64,000 bases of DNA from Cyclina sinensis. Lineage: Eukaryota; Mollusca; Bivalvia; Venerida; Veneridae. The notes below the pieces were generated by a model, which worked only from the letters and a program-made list of their open reading frames with translations, did no database searches and was not told the DNA's origin. Below are positions 36,401 to 44,109 of this stretch, in pieces (positions within the stretch are counted from its first letter, which is position 1; each line of letters begins with the position of its first letter). A program made the translations under genes and the position numbers. Location: the NCBI GenBank assembly GCA_012932295.1, contig JAAONU010000013.1, positions 43,290,627 to 43,354,626 on the forward strand. The letters run 5' to 3'.

Positions 36401-37871
36401 GATTGTTCAAATTATGCCCCTGGGGTCATACATGTAAATGGCTCTGCCCCAGGGGTCACTTGATTTAATAAAGGCTTATGTAGTGAAAACTTCGAAAATC
36501 TTCTTGTATGAAACCAGAAGGCAAAGTGCTTAGATATTTTTTTGGAGCATCATCTAGAAGTCCTCTACCAAGATTGTTCAAATGATACTTTTGTGGTCAA
36601 AATTGACCACCCCAGAGGTCACTTGATTTTTGTTAAGACTTGCATAGAAAAAAAAATCTTCTCATCAGTGTTCACAATACCTAATGTTAATATATTTGAT
36701 GTGTAACATGGCCCACTTCACCTCATAGAGACTTCATTTACAGACCAGTATCTTTGATATTATGTAGGTTCCTTGCATAGACCTCTAGCCTAAGGTTGGG
36801 TTTGAGGTCACAGGGTCAATGTCAGTACAGCTAATAATGTATATTTCTACTTTCTGTCATAGAGCCTTTATTTATTGACTGATATTAAAGACATTTAGTT
36901 TGCATGCACCTACAAATCTTCAATCAGAAAATGTAATACTGCTTTTGACATTTGCTTAGTACTCAGGTGAGCGATCAATGGCCACCATGGCCCTCTTGTT
37001 TAACTTTTCTTCTTACATGTTTTGGTTTTTAGATCAGTTACCTAGTTACATAGTGGAATGTTTAAGCAAAAACATGAATTTTGAATCCAGTCAAAAAAGT
37101 TAACATTTGATGCAGTCTTGTAAGGATTTTGCTACTTAATGGGTAAGGACATTCAGTTCTTTTCAATAGGTTTAAAGTTCCACTTGTAGAACTTTATAAA
37201 AAATATATGTCTATCTATTAATTCCTGAAACAGATAGAGGTTCAGCCAAGATATATCTATAATAAAATACAGTTAAAACTGCAGATAAGGCCAAACAAAA
37301 GTGGGTGCAGCCAGGATATATCTGTAATAAAATACAGTAAAATCTGCAGATAAGGCCAAACAAAAGTGGGTGCAGCCAGGATATACCTGTAATAAAATAC
37401 AGTAAAATCTGCAGATAAAGCCAAACAAAAGTGTGTCCAGCCAGGATATACCTGTAATAATATACAGTAAAACCTGCAGATAAGGCCAAACAAAAGTGGG
37501 TATCATTTGTTCTGAATTTTAGACTTTGGTTCTTTTGATTTCTAATTTTGAGATAATCAAAGTGTTCAGGTAAGTAGGTCAGTTACTGTTCTTATTTTAG
37601 ATGTAGGTCATTATGGGAATATACTATACAGATTTGAGTGTGGTGAGGATTAATTTTGCATGAATTTGCTGTACTTAAGAATTTGTTGAAATTCAGTGAG
37701 AAACATCAGGTAATGACTAACTGGAAGTTTTATGATTACAGATGGGTGCGTGTTTTAGAGAAACTTACCAAGCTAGAGTTACCCAGTGACGAGGAAAAAC
37801 GTATGTCTTCACACTCAGACAGTAGCAGCCAGTCAAATAGTTCAAGTTCTGGCATCTCATCTCAATCTTAG
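2096..37871 (+). CDS. FGD: FGD-family Rho GEF (FYVE, RhoGEF and PH domain protein), 5'-partial
   Basis: A guanine-nucleotide exchange factor for Cdc42-type Rho GTPases; the family links membrane phosphoinositides to actin. Seventeen coding exons join with matching phases and GT-AG introns, giving about 1,059 visible residues. Layout, counted from the first full codon: an acidic Ser-rich disordered N-terminus (1-445), the DH exchange domain (about 455-640, with [24 protein letters not shown] and [20 protein letters not shown]), PH1 (about 665-775), a Ser/Pro linker, FYVE (about 835-905, with [15 protein letters not shown] and RVCHKC), PH2 (about 930-1030) and a Ser-rich tail ending SSQS. This order is diagnostic of FGD1-4/6. 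The paralogue is not assigned, because the N-terminus is divergent and incomplete. The start lies outside the window. Introns reach 10.4 kb and are full of repeats. Confidence 0.95.
3433..3588 (+). other. Open intron extension encoding a possible transmembrane C-terminus
   Basis: If the donor at 3433 is not used, translation continues for 51 codons to a stop at 3586-3588. A basic patch (SGKRIVR) is followed by about 22 hydrophobic residues ([20 protein letters not shown]) and a short polar tail. A poly(A) signal follows at 3900. This could be an intron-retention isoform that anchors the N-terminal region without the DH domain, or simply a chance open frame. Confidence 0.3.
3900..3905 (+). terminator. 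Possible intronic poly(A) signal (AATAAA)
   Basis: A canonical hexamer 312 bases after the read-through stop codon. It would end a short FGD transcript if the intron were retained; there is no transcript evidence. Confidence 0.25.
5371..5808. mobile_element. MITE with ~32-bp terminal inverted repeats
   Basis: The left end reads actacctcttgcaaaactga and the right end, reverse-complemented, reads actaccgcttgcaaaactga; similarity runs about 32 bases with few mismatches. The 438-bp element has no coding capacity and includes a GC-rich core (about 5550-5620, gggcggcgccgaag) unlike its AT-rich surroundings. No clear target-site duplication is seen, so the superfamily is unassigned. Confidence 0.7.
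6538..8440 (+). mobile_element. Long non-autonomous element built of ~11 tandem 145-bp units
   Basis: Starts tatgccccccatcgaag and ends ctatggggacatatatg...ctcttg. Between them a unit recurs with spacing 145, 145, 145, 145, 145, 145, 143, 145, 144, 141 and 146 bp (anchor ggtcaaggtca at 6850, 6995, 7140, 7285, 7430, 7575, 7718, 7863, 8007, 8148 and 8294). The unit core is aggtcaaaggtcaaggtcac followed by agtgacctt. No protein is encoded. A diverged, inverted copy of the family lies at 44951-45868. Confidence 0.85.
11772..12074. repeat. 25-bp minisatellite
   Basis: About twelve units of the type acaagtaccataatatgtat plus actca, period 25 bp, with alternating subtypes (accata, acctct and accaca). 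The repeat makes a 77-codon open frame at 11753-11986 that is not a gene. Confidence 0.9.
12797..13795. repeat. Dispersed repeat with aggtcaaaggtca motifs
   Basis: Begins with a doubled segment (gtttgaaaaacggg / gtttgaaaaacgga around acatgcccg). It continues with recurring phrases such as catgaaccaggtctctaggt, ttgagagattttaatataac and ttcaccattgtgaggc, and has no coding capacity. It is a degenerate copy of a tandem-unit element like the one at 6538. Confidence 0.7.
13872..13970 (+). CDS. FGD: FGD exon: start of DH domain
   Basis: 33 codons, phase 0 to 0, acceptor attatag and donor cag|gtatgt. An acidic lead (EEEEKPKDK) runs into the first DH helix ([20 protein letters not shown]). This conserved region (CR1) contacts the GTPase switch. 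Confidence 0.93.
14012..15785. mobile_element. Long non-autonomous repeat element
   Basis: Starts tatgctccccaaagggagagc and ends attcggggagcatcacccggg. Inside are two copies of a unit beginning acataactctgaaactataa and three copies (14770, 14932, 15094; spacing 162 bp) of a unit beginning ttaacattggctataacta. A run of 16 C residues lies near 15484. No protein-coding capacity. It lies in the intron 13971-16130. Confidence 0.75.
16131..16279 (+). CDS. FGD: FGD exon: DH domain, second part
   Basis: 149 nt after acceptor tttctgcag, ending tg|gtaagg within a Trp codon. It encodes ...[34 protein letters not shown], the second conserved DH stretch. The longer plus-strand frame starting at 16075 is out of register and false. 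Confidence 0.93.
16280..16919 (+). other. FGD intron, no other feature seen
   Basis: AT-rich intron of 640 bases without recognisable repeats or exons. Confidence 0.7.
16920..17076 (+). CDS. FGD: FGD exon: DH domain, third part
   Basis: 157 nt completing the split Trp codon, then 52 codons containing [20 protein letters not shown] and [18 protein letters not shown], ending in phase 0 at cag|gtctgt. It matches the DH core helix with the family signature APFLKxYxEYVKN. Confidence 0.94.
17077..17749 (+). other. FGD intron, no other feature seen
   Basis: AT-rich intron of 673 bases; a few short local duplications (ttcatgctgtgagc) near 17650-17710. No gene. Confidence 0.7.
17750..17837 (+). CDS. 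FGD: FGD exon: DH conserved region 3
   Basis: 88 nt, phase 0 to 1, acceptor ttttcag and donor aag|gtaaat. It encodes [20 protein letters not shown] and VPRYELLLK, the most conserved DH helix, which contacts the GTPase. Confidence 0.95.
18227..20666 (+). mobile_element. Long non-autonomous element (agctcacct family), full-length copy
   Basis: 2,440 bp, from agctcacctgagcatgctca to caggtgagcgatacagggcc and catggccctcttg. The ends carry inverted agctcacct/aggtgagc. The left half is about five tandem 165-bp units (ggacctctac at 18541, 18706, 18871, 19036 and, as gacctgtatc, about 19201). The right half is a ~145-bp tandem array (anchor ttgttaacactctagag). A (cgtc)n run lies near 18285. No protein is encoded. 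It sits in the FGD intron 17838-20800. Confidence 0.88.
20801..20851 (+). CDS. FGD: FGD exon: DH domain, short exon
   Basis: 51 nt, phase 1 to 1, acceptor tttctcag and donor caaa|gtaagt. It encodes [17 protein letters not shown], the family's segment after the LLLK helix. Confidence 0.93.
21039..21097 (+). CDS. FGD: FGD exon: last DH helix
   Basis: 59 nt, phase 1 to 0, acceptor ttttcag and donor ttg|gtacgt. It encodes [20 protein letters not shown], matching the terminal DH helix of FGD proteins. Confidence 0.93.
21556..21690 (+). mobile_element. Solo 5' fragment of the agctcacct repeat family
   Basis: Begins agctcacctgggccaaaata and soon loses similarity. Probably a truncated relic of the family seen at 18227 and 22684, lying in the FGD intron 21098-21752. 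Confidence 0.35.
21753..21905 (+). CDS. FGD: FGD exon: DH-PH linker and start of PH1
   Basis: 153 nt, phase 0 to 0, acceptor tttcag and donor tta|gtaagt. It encodes [15 protein letters not shown], then [20 protein letters not shown] and EKQARYIFL. The ELIKEGxIxKxSARxG-type start is the first strand of the FGD PH1 domain, which binds phosphoinositides. Confidence 0.94.
21955..22555. mobile_element. Repeat element fragment (gggggcat type)
   Basis: Starts acaagaactgtcactgaaag with aatgcccccaaag and ends ccctccattggggacagg. Internal phrases gcaaacatgaactaaat...tgttga repeat about every 120-150 bp. Non-coding; lies in the FGD intron 21906-26655. Confidence 0.55.
22684..26433 (+). mobile_element. 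agctcacct-family element, interrupted by a second copy
   Basis: Outer element from agctcacctgtcacagagtg to caggtgagcgatccagggcc and ggccctcttg. It contains a 314/315-bp tandem unit (anchor ggaaatctttaaaaatc at 23084, 23399, 23713, and 24027 broken), whose fourth copy resumes at about 25697 after the nested insertion. The units at 23399 and 23713 are nearly identical, so the duplication is recent. No coding capacity. Confidence 0.8.
24037..25696 (+). mobile_element. Nested agctcacct-family copy (shorter relative of the 18227 element)
   Basis: 1,660 bp from agctcacctgagcatgctca to catggccctcttg, closely similar to 18227-20666 but missing several internal tandem units. It splits a 314-bp unit of the surrounding element, so it inserted later. 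Flanks read ...aaaaggcaattttt and ttaaaaatcttcttactgg. Confidence 0.82.
26656..26819 (+). CDS. FGD: FGD exon: PH1 core
   Basis: 164 nt, phase 0 to 2, acceptor tttttcag and donor acga|gtgagt. It encodes [35 protein letters not shown] and [15 protein letters not shown], the central strands of PH1. The minus-strand open frame here is a shadow. Confidence 0.94.
26820..27881 (+). other. FGD intron, no other feature seen
   Basis: AT-rich intron of about 1 kb; no repeats or exons recognised. Confidence 0.65.
27882..27915 (+). CDS. FGD: FGD micro-exon: PH1 C-terminal helix
   Basis: 34 nt, phase 2 to 0, acceptor atttcag and donor gca|gtgagt. It encodes (E)[11 protein letters not shown]; the Trp is the invariant residue of the closing PH helix. 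The phase match on both sides supports it despite its length. Confidence 0.88.
28373..28483 (+). CDS. FGD: FGD exon: end of PH1 helix and linker
   Basis: 111 nt, phase 0 to 0, acceptor tttgtgccag and donor atg|gtatgt. It encodes [20 protein letters not shown] followed by an acidic/Ser/Thr-rich linker. Confidence 0.85.
28484..29448 (+). other. FGD intron, no other feature seen
   Basis: AT-rich intron of 965 bases ending in gttgctag before the candidate linker exon. No repeats recognised. Confidence 0.6.
29449..29532 (+). CDS. FGD: FGD candidate linker exon between PH1 and FYVE
   Basis: 84 nt, phase 0 to 0, acceptor gttgctag and donor gtg|gtacag. It encodes [20 protein letters not shown] plus TKGSPESV. 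A Ser/Pro-rich linker is expected here and the phases fit, but a skipped version would also keep frame, so it may be a cassette exon. Another frame (29439-29642) is also open; I prefer this one because it joins both neighbours in frame. Confidence 0.5.
30445..31295. repeat. 41-bp minisatellite in FGD intron
   Basis: About twenty units of the type taactattattgatgcttct ctttttacaaacaaaaaagtc, period about 41 bp, decaying towards the right. Central units alternate between ...aaaaaagtc and ...aaaaaaggg endings, suggesting a two-unit higher-order repeat. Lies in the intron 29533-31653, between the linker exon and the FYVE exon. Confidence 0.9.
31654..31776 (+). CDS. FGD: FGD exon: FYVE zinc finger, first half
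   Basis: 123 nt, phase 0 to 0, acceptor tttaag and donor aag|gtttgt. It encodes [20 protein letters not shown] and [14 protein letters not shown]. It carries the FYVE WxxD motif, the first zinc-binding Cys pairs and the basic RRHHCRxCG motif that binds PtdIns3P. Confidence 0.96.
32780..33045 (-). mobile_element. tRNA-like SINE relic
   Basis: On the minus strand the segment reads tggtccagtgg (33026-33016), a perfect match to a pol III A box. About 25 bases on comes gggtcacgattttgcttccc, a degenerate B box (ggttcgaatcc type). This is the layout of a tRNA-derived SINE head. Body limits are approximate. Lies in the FGD intron 31777-33597. Confidence 0.5.
33598..33762 (+). CDS. FGD: FGD exon: FYVE zinc finger, second half
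   Basis: 165 nt, phase 0 to 0, acceptor attccag and donor cag|gtgtgt. It encodes [20 protein letters not shown] and [14 protein letters not shown], supplying the remaining zinc-ligand Cys pairs and the RVC motif, then a linker to PH2. Confidence 0.96.
34020..34640. mobile_element. Tandem-unit repeat fragment
   Basis: Two units of about 163 bp share tatgacaagaggcagt and aacacaaggggcattattct, with the phrase agttatgccccttttt. Opening gaagggagctgttctgcctg and closing catcgctccatggagctctt look like element ends. Lies in the FGD intron 33763-34892. Confidence 0.55.
34893..35021 (+). CDS. FGD: FGD exon: start of PH2
   Basis: 129 nt, phase 0 to 0, acceptor gtttatag and donor aaa|gtttgt. It encodes [20 protein letters not shown] and [17 protein letters not shown]. 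The SGYL...KWxxxWxxV pattern marks the first strands of the second PH domain. Confidence 0.93.
35022..35626 (+). other. FGD intron, no other feature seen
   Basis: AT-rich intron of 605 bases with no recognised repeat. Confidence 0.65.
35627..35775 (+). CDS. FGD: FGD exon: PH2 core
   Basis: 149 nt, phase 0 to 2, acceptor attgcag and donor caaca|gtaagt. It encodes [20 protein letters not shown] and [20 protein letters not shown], a typical PH2 strand series (IPLPGY..., HVFKL...YxFxA). Confidence 0.93.
35804..36998 (+). mobile_element. agctcacct-family element, old diverged copy
   Basis: Starts aaggtcacctggcacagagt and ends actcaggtgagcgatcaatg to ccctcttg. It shares the attcaaacgacatctcct-type 5' segment and the tctaccaag.ttgttcaaatt units with 18227 and 22684, but is strongly diverged, so it is older. 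In the last FGD intron. Confidence 0.75.
37238..37503. repeat. 65-bp tandem repeat, four units
   Basis: Units beginning gccaggatatatctgtaata recur at exactly 65-bp spacing (gtgggtgcag anchors at 37301, 37366, 37431, 37496). All three minus frames stay open across the array, which explains three overlapping false open frames. Confidence 0.92.
37742..37871 (+). CDS. FGD: FGD terminal coding exon
   Basis: 130 nt, entered in phase 2 after acceptor gattacag, ending at TAG 37869-37871. It encodes (Q)[20 protein letters not shown], the closing PH2 helix with its Trp, and a Ser-rich tail ending SSQS. Confidence 0.94.
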
Positions 37872-37938
37872 CAAACCATGTATATAACTAAATGAAACAT
37901 TTTATCACAAACTCTTGATTCATAGAAACTTATATGAA

Positions 37939-37944
37939 AATAAA
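37939..37944 (+). terminator. FGD poly(A) signal candidate
   Basis: AATAAA 68 bases after the stop codon, with T-rich sequence downstream. A second hexamer at 38871 would give a longer 3' UTR containing the 31-bp repeats. Confidence 0.5.
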
Positions 37945-38069
37945 CAATGCATTTTCATGATAAGCTGGGCTTATCTTTGTTATAATATGTAAAAAGACAT
38001 ACTTATTTTAATTAAGATCTGGAAAAGGGATATGTGCCAAATGTATCTGTGAATGCAGATCGAGACAGG

Positions 38070-38470
38070 TTTATGATAATATATTAAGATGTGAATGTAA
38101 GCCAGATTTATCACTGATAATATGTGGATAAGCCAGGTTTATCACTGATAATATGTGGATAAGCCAGATTTATCACTGATAATATGTGGATAAGCCAGGT
38201 TTATCATTCTTAAGATATGTGTTAGACCAGGTTTAGCATTTTTTTAGATGTATGAAAAGCCAGGTTTAGCATTCTTAAAACATGCATGAAGCCATGTATA
38301 TCATTCTTAAGATGTGTGTCAAGGCAGGTTTATCATTCTTAAGACATGTTAAGCCAGTATATCCTTCATTAGACATGTGGTTTATCATTCTTAAGATATG
38401 TGTTAAGCCAGGTTTATTTTTCTTAAGACATCTGTTTAGCCAGTTTATTATTCTCAAGACAAGTGTTTTG
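38070..38470. repeat. 31-bp minisatellite, FGD 3' flank
   Basis: Units aagccaggtttatcactgat aatatgtggat with gccag anchors at 38101, 38132, 38163 and 38194 (period 31). They degrade into ttatcattcttaagatatgt variants to about 38470, with scattered relics to about 39060. A possible part of the FGD 3' UTR. Confidence 0.85.
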
Positions 38471-39060
38471 CCAGTATTTCCATCTTTAACCAGTGCATTC
38501 ACACTTATAGTGAGAAAAAAAAATGAATTCCTTCTCATAGACATTTTTCCAATCACTAATGTATAGACAAAACTATAATCAACAAATCATTTGAAACTTT
38601 ACTAAGAATTTTATCTTAGATCTTAGAGCCTATATTGTTAACATCTGTACCATTTGTCACTCCAGCTGAAGAATCCAGCTGGAAGTAGATTTAGATTTTA
38701 GATTTTTCACTTGTTCTTAATCCTAAGTATTTGAACTATTTTGAAGGGATTTAATTTTCTGTGAATTAGCTGCTTTAAGACATGTGTAGACCATGTTTAG
38801 CATTCTTAAGAAATTTGTAAAGCCAGTTTTGTTATTAGTAAGATGCAAGTCAAGTCAGGTTTATTGTGATAATAAAAAATTATAATTTGGATGTAAACCA
38901 AGTGAATGATGGTCAGAATGTAGCCAGGCTAAACATTGCTATGATGTGGATGAGCCAAGGCTCATTAACCTTGATGAATGATTAAGTCAGTTTTTATCAT
39001 TGTTGAGATGTATATATTAGTTGGGTTTATCATTATTACACTGATACTAAGCCAGGTCTG

Positions 39061-40999
39061 TTATTGTTAGGACGTGGCTTAAAGCAAGGTATGCAATTGT
39101 GATGTTAATCATGGAGCCAGGTGTCAACTGGATTGTTTTATGATCAGCTGGATTGTTTTATGATCAGAGGACCAGAATACAAATGTATGGTTTTCTCCAG
39201 GAGTTAACATTGTAAATAAGGCATCATCCGAGCTTTGTGCTGCTAGCACAACACACATTTACATTTTAATTTATTGGATCTCAAGCATTTTTGATAAACC
39301 ATAGCCATAATACAGTAATAAAAAAATATATCTGCTACCAGGTTGAAAGTATTACAAAGATTGGTGCTGGAGAGAAAAATTAACCAGAATTAATGGAACA
39401 GCTCTTGACTTTGCCTGTAGCTTTGTTGCTTTTGTTCCATGTTGTTTATAAACCAAAATGCAAGTTTCTGATTTGACAAATTCTATTGCAGAACTGAAGT
39501 GATTTAAGTGAACTTGACGTGTTTTATTATTTGGTAAAACAAATAGTGCAAATGGAATATTTCATTACATGTTCTAATCTTTTACTGTCTGTAATAGGTT
39601 TTAAAGATCACAATTTTGGTGCTTTCAAGGTCAGAATATATAACATTTTCTGTTATTTACAGTGAAGATCTGTGCTCCATAACAAGACTGACTATTCAAG
39701 TTTACATCATGACAATATTTTGGACAGAGTTTAGGAGATAACTGAATATAGAGTTGTAAACTATTATTGGAAAGCTCACAAGCTAAGGTTCTTCAAAGCG
39801 AACATCAAGATCACACTGAAATGTTATATATCTCATCTTTACTATATCTGCTGTTGTCAGTGTGTGCTTAATGTTATGAATATACATGTATAAAGTTAAC
39901 CAAGATATTCTGTGATCCTAGATATATATATCTCAGTGTGTGTCCAATCAAATCTGTTGTAGTTTTTACTGCCAGTCTATCGATAATAATTTTTAAGTGT
40001 TTATATGATTATTTTGTTAGTTCTGTTCGTTAAATTCAGGGTTGAATAAAACTTTAACTGGCCAGAAGATTTAACACCAAAGACACAAGTTGGAAAAACA
40101 AACTTGTTCTTTCCCATTGAAGGCCGTGGCCTGATCAGAAGGGATTGCTTTAAGGATGTCTATCCATCCTTATTAAGCTACATTGATTTACCTTAAAACT
40201 GACCTGACCAGAGATTTTTTTTATTTTTTTAAAAAGCCTGTTTTAACTGGCAACAGGTAGCATAAATTCCACTCTATGTACATGTATATTTCAGTTATAA
40301 TTATGTTTGTGTAAATTAGTGCAATAGTTAAAAAAAAAAAATCTTCCAAAAGTTTGCAAAGGCCAATTATGATAGATGACCAGTAGCAAATTATTTTGAG
40401 ATATGAAGTACATGTCACTTACGTTATATTTAGTTGTCATATTGCTTACTACATTTTTTGGTCAGTAAATGACACGGCATGCTATTAGATTTGATGTCAA
40501 CATAGACTCTATTTTTTGTTTGTAAGTCATATTGGAATCCACCGGCTGCCAGAATGCTTTAAGTATCTTTAATGATGAACATGCTTCAGTAAATTTGTTG
40601 TAAAATTGGAATATTTCATGTACATCTTATTTCATATCAAAATAATCATGTTCACAACCTGCTGTTTTTCTTACTTTTACATGGTCATTATGCATGTACA
40701 GTTCGATTTGTTGTTGATTTTTTGTTGTTGTTCATTTGCGCTTTAATTTTGTATTGAATATTTCAGTTTTATAGAAAAACTTAAGATTTTCCACTGTAGT
40801 AAAATTCACCTTAAAGAAATCTCATCTGAAAGATATATACCTCTTTACATACCTGTATGATATGTAAAATCGTGATGTCTCAAACGAGTGTTCAGTATCT
40901 TGAGTGCTTGTTTACAACCTTCAGTGTCTGGTAACCTTGACAAGTGCTAATGACATAGTTCAAGCCCCCAATACATGATACAAAGCTCTGTTCACTCAT
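39061..40999. other. Intergenic, no gene seen
   Basis: AT-rich sequence between FGD and a LINE relic. No splice-consistent exon or known repeat recognised on either strand. Confidence 0.6.
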
Positions 41000-41410
41000 A
41001 GGCCAACACACCAAAACAACCAGTCTCCAAGAGGAGGTGTTGGCATCTTTGTCTCTACCAAGACTTTGACTTTATGCTCATTGATACTTTTGTGGCAGAT
41101 ATTGAATGTGTTGGTGTTCATATAACATCTTCGTCTGTATCAGTATTGTTTATATACTGCCACAACTTCACCTGCATTATTTCTGTGAACAGCTCAGTTT
41201 GATTCTTAGCAATTTACCAACTTCACAAACAATTGTTCTTGGTGACTTTAATGCACCAGTGTCAGCTATGAGCTTGAACAAACCACGACTAACTTCAATC
41301 AACTTATAACAACTCCCACTACAATTCGACAAACACTAATTGATCATATATATGTGAAAAACCTTGCAGTTGTACTATCAGCAACAACACAGACCCTCCA
41401 TGAACAACTG
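41000..41410 (+). pseudogene. LINE endonuclease-domain relic
   Basis: Broken frames read RGGVGIFVSTK, then ECVGVHI, then QTIVLGDFNAP, the strand and catalytic-Asp motif (GDFN) of an APE-type LINE endonuclease, with frameshifts and stops between. The reverse transcriptase half is absent here. A dead retrotransposon fragment. Confidence 0.65.
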
Positions 41411-42263
41411 ATAGATCAAATTCCATCTGTGTTTGATAGCAGCTTAAGTTAAAACTACTTCTGATGTTCAACACCAGTTGTCACTAGGTAACCAATATCT
41501 TTACTTCCTGATTGTAAAAACATGAAGTATTTCCTCATTTCCACATCACTTTTCAGCTTCACCTACATCTATTAAATCTGTTAAAACCAACTGCAAATGA
41601 TGTTTTGACTTTCATCCTGCATACCATAAAACACGCTGCTGTTCCATCCTTGTACATAGATGGGAGACATGTGTTTTCTGAAAAAAACCCTTCTAGTTGT
41701 TATAATAGTGACCTTGCTAGCATTCTGTACAGGAGCAGTAGTTACCAGAAAAAATGCATTGTACACAGCTTAGATCAGTGTGCTTAAACAGCCAAGCCAG
41801 CAAAATGTTTGAAACAAAGTACTCAAGATTGTATTGGTTTTTGTTCTTTATAAACTGAAAAAGTTTTTCCATTGCAGAGGGAGCGAGAGGTTAGGCTCGT
41901 TATTACTTATCTTTTTCTTTACAAAGAATTTAGGGCTGTGCTCTAATCTACCTGTACTGTTCACAAGTTTAGCATTGCACTTGTAATGTTCATCAACCCT
42001 TTCCATATTCATCTTTTTTACTAGGTACAACCAGATTTCTTAAGATTTTATATTCATATATTGTATATTTACAAAGCCAGCTGCAACTTTCTACAGATGT
42101 AGCGTATTTAAAGTATTTTCTTTTTCTCTAAATTTCTACTTCAGTTTATGTTTTGTTCATGTTGATATTATTGATGTAATTAAATGATCTGTACCAATAA
42201 AGAATGAAATTGTTAAAATTGAGTTGTTTTCAACTACATTAGTTGCATTTGATACTTACCTTA

Positions 42264-42731
42264 TTAAAGGGATACACAGGCGAAGGAATGCCCCAAAATA
42301 TTAAAACTGATATTTGCTCAAATAATGTTCCATATGAAGAACTTTAGATTCCCAGTATGTTTGTAGTGAAATGCAGACTTGAACGTAAATATTTGAACAT
42401 TCTTGGACAGAAAGTAAAACATTTTTAAATAGGTCACATGACAAAAACAACCAATCATTTCTCTTGGGTTGCTTTTTGCCTTAGATCACGTGACAACCAT
42501 CCTTAAAGCATGGTTGTCACGTGATCAAACACTTCAAAATTTAGCGCGAAATCTAAATTTTCTATTTAGACCCATGTGGGTTGAGTTAGGAAACCACCCA
42601 GTTTTTCATTTAAAAAGAGGAAATCTTTATTACTGGGACTGATCATTGCATTTATTTCAATCACATTTATAGTATATTGATTGAAGAAATGAGAAAGAAA
42701 GCATAAAACTTTTGCCTGTATATCCCTTTAA
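42264..42731. mobile_element. TTAA-flanked MITE with internal perfect palindrome
   Basis: Ends are agggatacacaggc and, inverted, agggatatacaggc, each bordered by TTAA (42264-42267 and 42728-42731) as for piggyBac-type target duplications. Internal length 460 bp, non-coding. It carries a perfect 17-bp-arm palindrome (42484-42526). Confidence 0.7.
42484..42526. repeat. Perfect inverted repeat with CACGTG E-box in both arms
   Basis: Arms gatcacgtgacaaccat and atggttgtcacgtgatc are perfectly complementary over 17 bases with a 9-base loop. Each arm contains the palindromic E-box tcacgtga. It lies in the middle of the TTAA-flanked MITE. Confidence 0.85.
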
Positions 42732-42801
42732 AGTTTCATTAACCTGTGTATCCCAAGCCAAGTACATGGTGACACCTTGTTAAACCCCCACCAAAATTTG
42801 T

Positions 42802-43150
42802 TTGCATGAGTATATAGAAGATGCGTTTCAGTCAGTAAGCTGTTGCAGAAATCTTGTAACGCAAACATCCTTCCACATTTCTAGGACTATCAATTTGAAA
42901 CCAATAAGTAGATATGTGAGATATATTTTTGTGCATGCAAATGCCTGCTCAGCAGTTTTATGGCCTGTCATAGCAAAATTTTGTGATGCAAACAACTTCA
43001 ACATTTCTGGGACTATCTATTTGAAACTGGGTGTGCACTTTTACCAGTAAGTATAGGTGTGCATCACATCTTTTTCAAGCGCATCTCTATGACTATGGAT
43101 TTGAAACCATCCAAGTGTAGATGCTTGTGATGCGTTCTGTATTTTCCCTT
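42802..43150. repeat. Three diverged repeat units
   Basis: Segments with the pattern ttgtgatgcaaac..ctt..acatttctgggactatc...ttgaaacc recur near 42840, 42960 and 43070. The open frame 42802-43050 follows these units and is not a gene. Confidence 0.5.
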
Positions 43151-43498
43151 TTCTTCTAACAGGTGCTATTGTGGGGGTGTTATTTATATTCAGTGATAGC
43201 TGTTGTCCCTTTTTAAGAACTGTTGACAGGGTATGGCTTTTATCATGAAAATTCTCGAGGAGCAAGTTTTGAGCATTACCATACAAGTGTAAAGGACTGT
43301 TTTGCTGACCAAATTGTATGTTCCACCTTCCCAGATTTATGTCAACTGAATTGTTTCGAGACCTGCGTAGAAACTTAAGCAGACCAGTGTGCCATGTTTC
43401 TCAAATGTTAAAAGGACAGTCCATAAATAAGTAGTGTATCTGAAACAGTCAGATACCAAAGAATGTTATACTACTTTCATGGAGTTACAAAATACAGT

Positions 43499-43763
43499 AA
43501 CATTTCTTCTTACCTGGGATAGGCTAAAATCTCATCTTACCTGGGATAGGCTAACATTTCTCCTTACCTGTGATAGGATAACATTTCTTCTTACCTGTGA
43601 TAGGCTAACATTTCTTCTTACCTGTGATAGGCTAACATTTTTTCTTACCTGTGATAGGCTAAAATCCCATCTTACCTGGGATAGGCTAACATTTCTTCTT
43701 ACCTGTGATAGGCTAAAATCTCATCTTACCTGGGATAGGCTAACATTTCTTCTTACCTGTGAG
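43499..43763 (-). repeat. 27-bp tandem array of consensus 5' splice sites
   Basis: Ten units of 27 bp. Read on the minus strand, the strand transcribed for ATP5F1C, each unit is gcctatcacaggtaagaaga aatgtta or a close variant, and all ten contain caggtaag, a consensus splice donor. It lies about 350-610 bases beyond the ATP5F1C stop codon. The multiple-of-three period gives a false plus-strand frame repeating LTCDRLTFL. Confidence 0.88.
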
Positions 43764-44109
43764 CATTGATGTCAAAGAAACAAAGACAGAAAGGATTCCT
43801 TCAAAATAGTTTAGTAAAACATTACCAATATAGTCAAACTATTCCATAATTATCACACACTGGTACCCAAATATGTTAAATGAGAACTCAAGCACATCTC
43901 CAAATATAGCACAAATCAAGTTCAATAAAAAGAACTTATGAACTGATTTAAATATTCTGATTCTTTGATGACCTTTCTCTATTTAGTGAGGCAGAATTTT
44001 ATCAATTTTTCACACTGTATTATATAGCACTAATATAATGTTCCTGTTCATATGTATGGGAGAGTCTGATGTCTATTGTTTATATATTACTGCCTAGGCC
44101 TCACTGGGA

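Noticed and set aside
37211..37506. Three overlapping minus-strand frames of 77-92 codons with hydrophobic repeats
   Set aside because: Produced by a four-unit 65-bp tandem repeat open in all three frames.
43434..43769. 111-codon open frame with a repeated LTCDRLTFL peptide
   Set aside because: It is produced by a 27-bp minisatellite, whose period is a multiple of three.
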